Origin: a candidate division WOR-1 bacterium RIFOXYB2_FULL_48_7
GTDB taxonomy: Bacteria; Margulisbacteria; WOR-1; O2-12-FULL-45-9; XYB2-FULL-48-7
NCBI GenBank assembly: GCA_001771615.1
Contig: MEUF01000034.1
Location: 10,839 to 16,595, forward strand
Direction of reading: 5' to 3'
DNA length: 5,757 bases
Part shown: positions 1-5,066 of the stretch, in pieces
Layout of the letters: each line of letters opens with the position of its first letter
How positions within the stretch are numbered: the stretch's first letter is position 1
Translations under genes and position numbers: made by a program
Notes under the pieces: model-generated
What the model was told of the DNA's origin: nothing
The model's database searches: none
Seen by the model: the letters and a program-made list of their open reading frames with translations, nothing else

Positions 1-292
1 TTTCGCCGTAACTATTGAATAGGCCGGTCCTAATGCCATCAATGACTGTGTTGCGCAAGTAAGCTTCACTTAAACTTGTTTCCGCCCGATTGACATCGCG
101 GATGACATGCATGAGGGTCGGGACGACAAGGTGGATAGTGCGCTCCTCAACTGATTCGGGACTCATAACAAAAGCCTGGGGATAGCGGGCAGCCATGGCC
201 CGTAAGCTATCGCGACTGGCCAGAGAGGCCACCCTGTAGGTTGTATTAGCGGCCCAATTGGCAGCCCGACCGAGTTTTCCGACAATGCTCAT
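1..292 (-). CDS. Hypothetical protein, N-terminal part (runs off the window)
   Basis: This open frame on the minus strand starts at ATG 292-290 and runs off the left edge, giving 97 visible residues that begin MSIVGKLGRAANWAANTTYR. A stop codon lies two codons upstream in the same frame, so this ATG is the earliest ATG possible. The upstream AAAAAGGC gives only a weak, closely spaced ribosome site. The ATG overlaps, as ATGA, a stop codon that ends the readthrough extension of the preceding 149-aa frame, which suggests translational coupling. The visible part is soluble-looking, with an amphipathic, Arg/Ala-rich start and no clear signal peptide or membrane segment. I do not recognise the family and assign no function. 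It is probably the last visible gene of the minus-strand unit that includes the propeller lipoprotein. Confidence 0.6.
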   Translation of the reverse strand, partial: MSIVGKLGRAANWAANTTYRVASLASRDSLRAMAARYPQAFVMSPESVEERTIHLVVPTLMHVIRDVNRAETSLSEAYLRNTVIDGIRTGLFNSYGE

Positions 293-366
293 GCCTTTTT
301 ATCGCCGGACGATTCCTTTAATTTCAGCTGATTTGCTGACAACGATCCCATCCAGGCTGCTCTCTA
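289..366 (-). other. In-frame extension beyond the TAG stop, ending in an ATGA overlap
   Basis: Immediately after the TAG (366-364) the frame of the 149-aa ORF stays open for 24 codons. It encodes a Lys/Ser-rich tail ending SSGDKKA and stops at TGA 291-289, which overlaps ATG 292-290 of the next gene. No independent gene with its own ribosome site is visible in this 71-nt gap. The tail may be the true C-terminus cut off by a nonsense mutation, a read-through stop, or chance. Confidence 0.35.
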
Positions 367-813
367 AGATTGTAATGCTTTTAAGTCAGCCAATAAGCGA
401 TTAAGTACGCCTAAAGGGCAAGCATGAACCAGGGTAGGGTGATAGACAACAATCGCCGCATATTCCGCCCCAACTTCAATTGCTGGCAGGCCGCTTCTTT
501 GTACTAAAGAGCCGCCAATAAAGGTATGGATGAGTCCCAAAGGCAATCCCTGGAAGTGTTTTGGCAAGTGTCCGGATAGGATAATATTCGTGTTTGTCCC
601 TGGCGCAAAAACATTTACCGTTGCCTGGCGGAGAGAAAATGTGCCGAGAAAGCCTGGCAAAGCCAGCAGGCATGAATAACAATGGTTGGCCAAGCTGATT
701 ACCCTGGCCGCTTTGGCATATTTGGCTGGGTCGGCTAGCCTTTGGCTGTGCCAGGAAACGTTCAATGTGGGCATAGCTGGTTTTCGCAGCAATTCGAGGG
801 GGATTTCAGTCAA
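364..813 (-). CDS. Hypothetical protein, 149 aa, with possible C-terminal readthrough extension
   Basis: The frame begins at TTG 813-811, 11 nt after the stop of the lipoprotein gene. The only nearby alternative is an ATG at residue 14 (PAMPTL). Neither start has a clear Shine-Dalgarno sequence, so the start is uncertain and expression may depend on coupling to the gene upstream. The protein is fairly hydrophobic, with a stretch around CYSCLLALPGFLGTF (about residues 45-59) and a second around AAIVVYHPTL, but has no convincing signal peptide. No family is recognised. The TAG at 366-364 is followed in the same frame by 24 sense codons and then a TGA overlapping the next gene's ATG, so the original gene may have ended at 289. 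It could also be a degraded gene. Confidence 0.5.
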   Translation of the reverse strand: MTEIPLELLRKPAMPTLNVSWHSQRLADPAKYAKAARVISLANHCYSCLLALPGFLGTFSLRQATVNVFAPGTNTNIILSGHLPKHFQGLPLGLIHTFIGGSLVQRSGLPAIEVGAEYAAIVVYHPTLVHACPLGVLNRLLADLKALQS

Positions 814-824
814 TAGCTGATTGG

Positions 825-2081
825 TTAATTCTCTGTGGCGTACTGCAGCGAGTTGGTGCTCCCTTTTTGGAAGCTGACATGCAGCCGCCCGCTGCTATCC
901 AGGGCACAGGAATTATAAAGGCCGTATTCCCAGGCATCGTCCTTGCTGGAGGTGACATAGGGGGATTGCCAGGAACCACTGCCGATCCGATAGGCCACGC
1001 CGATGCTTGATGAACTGCTTGTCCGACTATAGCTGGAGAGGAAGAGATTATTGTTCCGATCAATGGCAATTGAGGAATAACCGCCACCATAAACTCCCAA
1101 ATAATCTTTGGCAATTTCTGGCACCCAGGAACCGTTTTTATCGCTGTGCATTAATTTGTACCTGGTATCATCGGTGTAATAGCGGGCATAGGCGACGTGG
1201 AGGTTATCAGTGGAATCCAGGGCGATCGAGACCCCTTTCATCGTATAACCGCTGTCAATGGCCGGGGTATCGACGGTCCAGGTCCCACCTGTGTATGAAG
1301 CATAATATAGATAGGTGGCCAGAAAAACGGCTTCGGGTGTGCCTGATGATGTCACAACAAGCCCGCACTCGGTGATGCCGCTGTCAACCACGACTACAGG
1401 CGTTGACCAACTGCCGCTGCTTTTTGTTATATATCTTAATTGGTCATTGGGGATATCATAATAAATAATATGGGGGTTGTTGCTGCTGTCAACCGCAATA
1501 GCGCTAATCATGCCTCCCCCCTCGCCGACGCCGCTGGCCAGAGTGCTTTTTGTCCAGCTCGTGTCAGCTTCCGCTTTGTAGGCATATTTTAAATTACGGG
1601 AAGTATCAAAATAGGCAACATGGAGGCCGCCCGCGCTATCGATCGCGACGGAGAGCGAATGGATCTGGGTAGTGCTAGCCAAGCTGTCGACAGTGCTGTC
1701 TGACCAGGTGCTGGAATCGGCCGGTTTGGTGGTTTCAATCAAGCCTGAACCAAAGTGGAAAATATGGACTTTGTTACTGCTGTCAATGATGATCTTTGAT
1801 TCTGCGCCACTCCCTGATGTAGAAGGGGCATCAACTGTCCAGGTAGCATTATCATGATCAAATGTTGTCGTGGTGGTAGAGCTGGTGGTGGTTGTTGTTC
1901 CTCCGCCAGCCGTTGTGGTTGTCGTGCCGCTTGCTCCGGTAGTGGTAGTAGAATTAGAGGTTATTGTCGTAGTGGCGGCTGAAGTTGTCGTAGTTTCACT
2001 GGTGGCTGTTTGGCTGCAGCTAGAGATTAATGTAACGAACATAAAGGCTACTAATAAACCGCCAATTAGAGTTCTTTTCAT
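825..2081 (-). CDS. Surface lipoprotein: Thr-rich stalk plus predicted seven-bladed beta-propeller
   Basis: This 418-aa protein starts at ATG 2081-2079 behind a good AAAGGAG site six bases upstream. Residues 1-21 form a lipoprotein signal peptide (MKRT, a hydrophobic core, then the lipobox L-I-S-S before Cys22). Ser at +2 after the Cys would favour outer-membrane sorting in a diderm. Residues 26-73 are a low-complexity Thr/Ser/Gly stalk. The rest holds seven repeats of the type [IV]A[IV]D-S-x-x-x-[LP]-H-[IV]-x-[YF], with the Asp or its equivalent near residues 100, 148, 198, 244 (degenerate), 289, 341 and 395. The spacing of 44-54 residues suits propeller blades. WTVD-[AT]-P motifs occur at 81 and 268. 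Such propellers usually bind ligands or polymers. No catalytic residues can be named, so adhesion, sensing or glycan binding all remain possible. It appears to head a unit with the two downstream minus-strand genes. Confidence 0.9.
   Translation of the reverse strand: MKRTLIGGLLVAFMFVTLISSCSQTATSETTTTSAATTTITSNSTTTTGASGTTTTTAGGGTTTTTSSTTTTTFDHDNATWTVDAPSTSGSGAESKIIIDSSNKVHIFHFGSGLIETTKPADSSTWSDSTVDSLASTTQIHSLSVAIDSAGGLHVAYFDTSRNLKYAYKAEADTSWTKSTLASGVGEGGGMISAIAVDSSNNPHIIYYDIPNDQLRYITKSSGSWSTPVVVVDSGITECGLVVTSSGTPEAVFLATYLYYASYTGGTWTVDTPAIDSGYTMKGVSIALDSTDNLHVAYARYYTDDTRYKLMHSDKNGSWVPEIAKDYLGVYGGGYSSIAIDRNNNLFLSSYSRTSSSSSIGVAYRIGSGSWQSPYVTSSKDDAWEYGLYNSCALDSSGRLHVSFQKGSTNSLQYATEN
1860..2010 (-). 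repeat. Low-complexity Thr-codon tract encoding the stalk
   Basis: The DNA is dominated by runs of ACN and related codons encoding Thr/Ser/Gly (residues about 25-74 of the lipoprotein). The codons vary among ACA, ACC, ACG and ACT, so selection appears to be on the peptide. On the plus strand it reads as a Val-rich frame, which is a shadow. Confidence 0.75.
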
Positions 2082-2083
2082 GA

Positions 2084-2095
2084 TTGGCTCCTTTT
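2084..2095 (-). promoter_or_regulatory. Ribosome binding site of the propeller lipoprotein
   Basis: Read on the minus strand, AAAGGAG precedes the ATG by about six bases. It supports the ATG at 2081 as the true start. No convincing -35/-10 pair was found in the 140 nt upstream, so the promoter is unresolved. Confidence 0.7.
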
Positions 2096-2170
2096 ATCCT
2101 TTTAAATACTGTGGACAATGAGAGCATAACATAGAGTGGGTGAGGTGAAAAGGGGGAGGGAGACCAAAGA

Positions 2171-2226
2171 GGGCCCGTGAAGGCCTAAGAAGGCCCATGA
2201 AGGCCCATGAAGGCCCGTGAGGGCTT
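2171..2226. repeat. 10-bp tandem repeat array, about 5.5 units
   Basis: Five consecutive 10-mers share the core GGCC: GGGCCCGTGA, AGGCCTAAGA, AGGCCCATGA (twice) and AGGCCCGTGA, followed by the partial unit GGGCT. The array abuts the stop codon of the 197-aa gene and ends about 90 nt before the lipoprotein gene. Every unit contains a self-complementary GGCC, so units can pair with each other. The last two units form a short hairpin, GCCC-GTGA-GGGC. The 10-bp period equals about one helical turn. It may act as a protein-binding array, a weak transcript end, or a slippage-prone spacer. Confidence 0.85.
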
Positions 2227-2819
2227 TAAATCGACTGGTTTCTGGTTAGGGCGGCGGTTGCTGCTGACATTATTTCCGGAGTGGCCAAGCGAGACCCTCT
2301 TATCTCTTCACACATGGCAATAAATGTGTCCTTATCCAGCCGGCCTTCTCCTAACAGGGTTGTCCGCCTTTCATTTTGGTCGATAGTTGCAATCAGGTCA
2401 ATGTGCTCCGGGGGAATTCTGCCTATCAAACCTTTCGGGGAAGTCCGGCTCATCCTTTCAACCCATTCCCTTCCCACTACGCTTGTAGCTTCGTCAGCCG
2501 GCACAAAGGTAGCCATGGCAAGCGCATAATAACCAGTTAATCTTTTGCCCAGTGTTTTTTCCGGCTCCACCAGATCCGAGGGGATATTAAAAATAATATC
2601 AATTTTATCATTGGCCCCATAAGTCGGATAATTTGTGTTCCCGTCCACTAAAAAAGCCAGCTTGCCTATGGCGTGATAAAATCCTTGTGCCAAAACATTT
2701 TTAAAAGCCCCAAAAGGGGCCATATGCTTCAAGCGAACAACTTGGGCGCCTTGTGACGCGGGCCCATAAGCCTGAATTTTTGGCGTGGCCCCAATTGCCG
2801 CGTTTCTAACTTTATTCAT
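2226..2819 (-). CDS. Hypothetical protein, 197 aa
   Basis: The frame starts at ATG 2819-2817, the first start after an in-frame stop at 2828-2826, and ends at TAA 2228-2226. There is no clear Shine-Dalgarno site; a perfect TATAAT lies about 25 nt upstream, so the leader would be very short. The protein has no signal peptide and no membrane span, suggesting a cytoplasmic location. The N-terminal half contains several Gly/Ala/His segments and an IDIIFNIPSDL stretch (about residues 73-83). The C-terminal half is charged and probably helical, with REWVERM, PPEHIDLIATIDQNERR and a final Ala-rich helix. I recognise no family. Codon usage and length make it a probable real gene, and it may be transcribed separately from the lipoprotein gene 144 nt downstream. 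Confidence 0.65.
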   Translation of the reverse strand: MNKVRNAAIGATPKIQAYGPASQGAQVVRLKHMAPFGAFKNVLAQGFYHAIGKLAFLVDGNTNYPTYGANDKIDIIFNIPSDLVEPEKTLGKRLTGYYALAMATFVPADEATSVVGREWVERMSRTSPKGLIGRIPPEHIDLIATIDQNERRTTLLGEGRLDKDTFIAMCEEIRGSRLATPEIMSAATAALTRNQSI

Positions 2820-2843
2820 AGATGGTTACCATGCGGAATACAC

Positions 2844-2849
2844 ATTATA
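2844..2849 (-). promoter_or_regulatory. Possible -10 box upstream of the 197-aa gene
   Basis: The minus strand reads TATAAT within the AT-rich GATATATAATGTG, placing transcription start about 18 nt before the ATG. No acceptable -35 hexamer lies 16-18 nt upstream, so this is only a partial match. Confidence 0.3.
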
Positions 2850-2923
2850 TATCGTATTTTCACCAAATATGCTTGTATTGAATAAGGAAACAATAGGATC
2901 AACTTTTTTATTGCATAAAAAAA

Positions 2924-2944
2924 TGGAGAGGGAAGGATTTGAAC
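2924..2944 (-). pseudogene. tRNA-Tyr 3' fragment (T-arm and acceptor strand, no CCA)
   Basis: These 21 bases are identical to the T-loop, 3' T-stem and acceptor 3' strand of the intact tRNA-Tyr (5034-5054). Homology stops inside the T-loop where mini-element A begins. On the minus strand the acceptor end is followed by A and then seven T residues instead of CCA, like a transcript end. Confidence 0.7.
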
Positions 2945-2974
2945 TCCCTCGACTCTCTGCGTTCGCTCGGGAGT
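2943..2974. repeat. Palindromic mini-element A, copy 1 (32 nt)
   Basis: The ends ACTCCC and GGGAGT are perfect 6-bp inverted repeats. The core reads TCGACTCTCTGCGTTCGCTC. It matches mini-element B (4906-4937) at 24 of 32 positions, and the three base-pair differences in the stem are all compensatory. It interrupts a tRNA-Tyr T-loop remnant. It resembles the small dispersed palindromes found in many bacterial genomes; an identical copy lies at 4948-4979. Confidence 0.7.
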
Positions 2975-3025
2975 ATTAGGAGTAAACTTCATTTATCTGG
3001 GGAAGCCTGTAGTATCAAGTAAAGC

Positions 3026-3061
3026 TGGTGGAGAGGGAAGGATTTGAACCTTCGAAGGCGT
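3026..3061 (-). pseudogene. tRNA-Tyr 3' fragment with CCA (36 nt)
   Basis: It is identical to 5031-5066 of the intact tRNA-Tyr, covering encoded CCA, acceptor 3' strand, T-arm and the edge of the variable arm, in the same orientation. Homology ends abruptly at 3061 and the rest of the tRNA is absent. A 3'-end remnant distal to an intact tRNA is the usual footprint of integration at a tRNA gene. Confidence 0.85.
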
Positions 3062-3244
3062 GGGAAAGCGATGATAGTCATAGGCTTCAACTTCTTCAGA
3101 TTTCATACATATAATTAATATGTTAATAACTCTTCCTCTTGCCTTTTTGAATCTATTGCATGTGCCCCCGTGAATTGAAAAGTTCAAGGCAAAAACCAAC
3201 CCTCAATTTCTTAAAATGTTCCACTGTGTTCTTTTAACCAGTTA

Positions 3245-3253
3245 TGATATGAT
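3245..3253 (+). promoter_or_regulatory. Possible extended -10 promoter of the 425-aa lipoprotein gene
   Basis: The sequence TGATATGAT fits the extended -10 form TGnTATnnT. No good -35 is present, as expected for that class. Transcription start near 3260 would leave a leader of about 36 nt. Confidence 0.4.
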
Positions 3254-3284
3254 TTCGTGGTGGATTTGGGTATCAAACTTTGAC

Positions 3285-3291
3285 GGGAGGG
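3285..3291 (+). promoter_or_regulatory. Ribosome binding site of the 425-aa lipoprotein
   Basis: GGGAGGG ends four bases before ATG 3296 and fixes this start over the later in-frame ATG at residue 5. Confidence 0.75.
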
Positions 3292-3295
3292 TATA

Positions 3296-4573
3296 ATGAT
3301 AAAAAAAATGTTAGTTCCCGGTTTGTTGGTAAAAACATTCCTAATCCTTAGCCTTTTTTTGCTGGGGTATTTCCTGAATAACGGCTGCAGCCAAACAACG
3401 GCCTCAAGCGATTCTTTGCCAACGCTTTCAAACTATAATTCTTTTACCCTGAGCACCAAAGAAGTCAGTGTTGCGATTTCGCAAGATGGGGTAACCCTCT
3501 CGCCTTTGACTGTGCTGGCACTTTCTTCTGACGAAGCAAAGGGGATAAAAAATTCCGCTCTGGCAATGGCCATCGGCTATTGCGTCTTTCTAAAATTGAC
3601 TGATCTGCCGGCTGATCTTGCCGCGGCTGGAGCGACCAGCACTGAAATAAACGATATTCTAACAGGCGCTAATGTTAACCAATGGCTAGCGACCGCTTTT
3701 CAGGAGACGAGGTTCGCGCCTATCGCGGAGGTCCTGAAATCCGGTTATTACCAGATAGATGATGAGCCCTCGACCGTCGCGGAAGGGATGGGGGCGCTTT
3801 CAAGCTACACCCAATTTCTGAAAGATTTAAACGGCGGGGCCACCCATGTTTATCCCAGTGACTATCCCACTTTGAATCAATTGAATGAAAAGGGATTTGT
3901 TTGGTCATCGGTCGAAAAAGGTTATTACGAAGCCAAATCATACGTTAGAAATAAATCTTACTACAGCGGGACGGGGAAACCATACGCGGCTTTTAATCTG
4001 GCAAGCTGGGCTGTTGCCTATACCAGAGCGCATGGGACTACCACCTATCCCTTCAAAACGGCGCTTGTAACCAGCGAGGCGCCGGGAGTACTCGGCGCGT
4101 TCAATGCTTTTGGTCAAGTCATGTCTTATTTTTATAACCGCGGGCAAAACCCTTTTGTATATTACAACGAACCTACTTTGCCGCAATGCAAGCTCATAAC
4201 AGACGCCTTTGGGACCAGTTTGTCGGACATTCCGGCTTTGGAAAATAGCGTAACATACGAAGCCAGCGGCTCGAGCGCCGTATCGTACGGAAAACGATAT
4301 ATCTGGCAGCTCGGCTGGCTGAATGCCAGGCTCAATGAGAGCAATGAAATCTATACGGCTAATATTTCTCTTCAGGACGTGAAAGATGTTTTGGAAATAC
4401 TTAAAGGATTTTATTCCAGCGAAAATACAACTAGCGATGGGGCTGTTGCAGCCGGGATTATCAGCGCCGAGGCGATTGAAGCGTCAAAATGGGGGCAACC
4501 CTACAATTCAGCGCAGACTTTTGAGAATATTTACAATATAGCTAGCGCCATGATGGAAGCGAGCAAAAGATAA
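3296..4573 (+). CDS. Predicted lipoprotein, 425 aa, unknown function
   Basis: The protein begins MIKKM and has a long hydrophobic segment (about residues 7-27) before Cys31 in NNGCSQTT. The lipobox is weak (N-N-G-C), so a plain signal anchor is an alternative. The mature part after about residue 45 is probably helical and globular, rich in Tyr, Ala and Ser. The segment 130-154 (WLATAFQETRFAP...GYYQI) loosely resembles the catalytic Glu region of lysozyme-like transglycosylases (E-S-x-F-x-P, then G-x-x-Q-[IL]). That would make Glu137 catalytic, but the rest does not clearly match, so this is only a hint. It is the only plus-strand gene recognised and lies between the two arms of a 129-bp direct repeat, so it looks like an inserted or duplicated cargo gene. 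CSQT also begins the mature part of the propeller lipoprotein. Confidence 0.88.
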   Translation: MIKKMLVPGLLVKTFLILSLFLLGYFLNNGCSQTTASSDSLPTLSNYNSFTLSTKEVSVAISQDGVTLSPLTVLALSSDEAKGIKNSALAMAIGYCVFLKLTDLPADLAAAGATSTEINDILTGANVNQWLATAFQETRFAPIAEVLKSGYYQIDDEPSTVAEGMGALSSYTQFLKDLNGGATHVYPSDYPTLNQLNEKGFVWSSVEKGYYEAKSYVRNKSYYSGTGKPYAAFNLASWAVAYTRAHGTTTYPFKTALVTSEAPGVLGAFNAFGQVMSYFYNRGQNPFVYYNEPTLPQCKLITDAFGTSLSDIPALENSVTYEASGSSAVSYGKRYIWQLGWLNARLNESNEIYTANISLQDVKDVLEILKGFYSSENTTSDGAVAAGIISAEAIEASKWGQPYNSAQTFENIYNIASAMMEASKR

Positions 4574-4599
4574 GTAAGGCTACTGGAGATGAAGGCCCC

Positions 4600-4647
4600 C
4601 TCCCCCCAGGCTCGGGCCGAGGATTCGTCCTACGCGGTGCTTGGGAG
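4600..4647. other. GC-rich stem-loop cluster after the 425-aa gene
   Basis: The stretch contains the palindrome CTCGG-G-CCGAG (4611-4621) and the hairpin AGGA-TTCG-TCCT (4620-4631), which are mutually exclusive, and is bounded by CTCCC and GGGAG. No T-run follows, so it is not a standard intrinsic terminator. It may still mark a transcript 3' end or be another mini-element. Confidence 0.4.
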
Positions 4648-4713
4648 TAATTATCAATCCTCATCTTTTTGGGGAGAACTTCGAAATGCCGAACGTAATC
4701 GAGCATAAAAAAA

Positions 4714-4724
4714 TGGAGAGGGAA
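4714..4724 (-). pseudogene. tRNA-Tyr 3' fragment, broken (11 nt)
   Basis: TGGAGAGGGAA with its left flank GCATAAAAAAA repeats 2913-2934 exactly over 22 bases. The same 11-mer recurs at 4896-4906, so it flanks a 171-nt insert (4725-4895) as direct repeats. Inside the insert, after 21 unrelated bases, AGGATTT reappears at 4746. Confidence 0.55.
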
Positions 4725-4775
4725 TGTTCTCGATAAGTTCGGGTCAGGATTTTTCCCCCACGGCGCTTGAAGTGC

Positions 4776-4810
4776 CTTAATTCTTAATCCTTAATTCTTA
4801 ATTCTTCACC
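4776..4810 (+). repeat. Heptad tandem array, CTTAATT type
   Basis: Five consecutive 7-mers read CTTAATT, CTTAATC, CTTAATT, CTTAATT, CTTCACC. They resemble the CTCAAAC heptads beside the tRNA. Heptanucleotide STRR arrays are known from cyanobacteria; I claim similarity in form, not descent. Confidence 0.8.
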
Positions 4811-4846
4811 TTCAAATATTGCGTTGGTTGGAAACAAAGATTTATA

Positions 4847-4874
4847 GATGAAGGATTAAGATGAAGAATTGAGG
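4847..4874 (-). repeat. Heptad tandem array, inverted orientation
   Basis: Read on the minus strand it is CTCAATT, CTTCATC, TTAATC (one base short), CTTCATC. It shares perfect complementary words with the array at 4776-4810: CTTAATCCTT (4783-4792) with 4851-4860, and AATTCTTCA (4800-4808) with 4862-4870. The two pairings cross instead of nesting, so this is an inverted related array and not a simple hairpin. Confidence 0.6.
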
Positions 4875-4895
4875 AAATTATGCTAACGCAAAATT

Positions 4896-4949
4896 TGGAG
4901 AGGGAAGCCCTTCGACTCGCTGCGCTCGCTCAGGGCTAAGGATTTGAAC
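4896..4949 (-). pseudogene. tRNA-Tyr 3' fragment interrupted by mini-element B
   Basis: TGGAGAGGGAAG (4896-4907) and GATTTGAAC (4941-4949) are the two halves of the tRNA 3' end that is continuous at 2924-2944. Between them lie 30 extra bases plus a second AAG (4938-4940), as a small insertion with a 3-bp target duplication would leave. Confidence 0.75.
4906..4937. repeat. Palindromic mini-element B (32 nt)
   Basis: The termini AGCCCT and AGGGCT are perfect inverted repeats around the core TCGACTCGCTGCGCTCGCTC. It is the same length as mini-element A and clearly related. It is absent from the equivalent site of the left 129-bp repeat, so it arrived after the duplication or was precisely lost there. 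Confidence 0.75.
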
Positions 4950-5066
4950 TCCCTCGACTCTCTGCGTTCGCTCGGGAGTATTAGGAGTAAACTTCATTTA
5001 TCTGGGGAAGCATGTAGTATCAAGTAAAGCTGGTGGAGAGGGAAGGATTTGAACCTTCGAAGGCGT
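4938..5066. repeat. 129-bp direct repeat, right copy
   Basis: It is the partner of 2933-3061 with a single mismatch at 5012. Its right end reaches into the variable arm of the intact tRNA-Tyr, and its left end begins exactly after mini-element B. Recombination between the copies would remove 2005 bp including the 425-aa gene and leave the tRNA intact. Confidence 0.95.
4948..4979. repeat. Palindromic mini-element A, copy 2
   Basis: It is identical to 2943-2974 and was carried within the 129-bp repeat, so it predates the duplication. Confidence 0.7.

Larger units (their letters stand above)
2933..3061. repeat. 129-bp direct repeat, left copy
   Basis: It matches 4938-5066 base for base except at 3007 (C here, A at 5012). 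The offset is exactly 2005 bp. It contains mini-element A, a 51-nt spacer and the 3' 36 nt of tRNA-Tyr. Together the copies flank the 425-aa lipoprotein gene. Allowing for the mini-element inserted in the right copy, homology extends left to about 2924. Confidence 0.95.
2820..3295. other. Gene-free 476-nt region with tRNA-Tyr remnants and one arm of the long direct repeat
   Basis: No convincing gene lies here. The stretch holds the -10-like box of the minus-strand gene, a short tRNA-Tyr 3' fragment (2924-2944), palindromic mini-element A (2943-2974), the 129-bp repeat with a second tRNA fragment (2933-3061), and the promoter region of the 425-aa gene. From 3062 to about 3210 I see only AT-rich sequence without a recognisable feature. 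Confidence 0.7.
4574..5030. other. Gene-free 457-nt region built from repeats
   Basis: No gene is supported here. In order it holds a GC-rich stem-loop cluster (4600-4647), a broken tRNA-Tyr 3' fragment (4714-4724), two heptad arrays of opposite orientation (4776-4810 and 4847-4874), a second broken tRNA fragment with mini-element B (4896-4949), mini-element A copy 2 (4948-4979) and the spacer part of the right 129-bp repeat. Confidence 0.75.

Noticed and set aside
806..1114. 102-aa minus-strand ORF
   Set aside because: It overlaps the lipoprotein gene in another frame, and only the lipoprotein frame has recognisable repeats and a signal peptide.
1870..2121. Val-rich plus-strand ORF of 83 aa
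   Set aside because: It is the antisense reading of the Thr stalk of the propeller lipoprotein.
2171..2226. CRISPR-like array
   Set aside because: The units are 10 bp and contiguous, with no spacers and no cas genes nearby.
2785..2979. 64-aa plus-strand ORF
   Set aside because: It overlaps the start of the 197-aa gene in antisense and runs into a tRNA fragment. Its apparent ending follows repeat sequence.
3141..3190. Hairpin GCCTT...AAGGC
   Set aside because: The arms are short and imperfect with a loop of more than 30 nt, and nothing around it suggests a function.
2993..3199. 68-aa minus-strand ORF
   Set aside because: It runs through the tRNA-Tyr 3' fragment and part of the 129-bp repeat, has low-complexity composition, and has no ribosome site. 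It is an accidental frame.
4600..4665. Intrinsic terminator for the 425-aa gene
   Set aside because: Stem-loops are present, but no T-run follows within a suitable distance. The TTTTT at about 4669 is not preceded by a matching stem.
3062..4937. Complete integrative element with its own integrase
   Set aside because: The only gene between the repeats is the 425-aa lipoprotein. No recombinase, excisionase or replication gene is visible.
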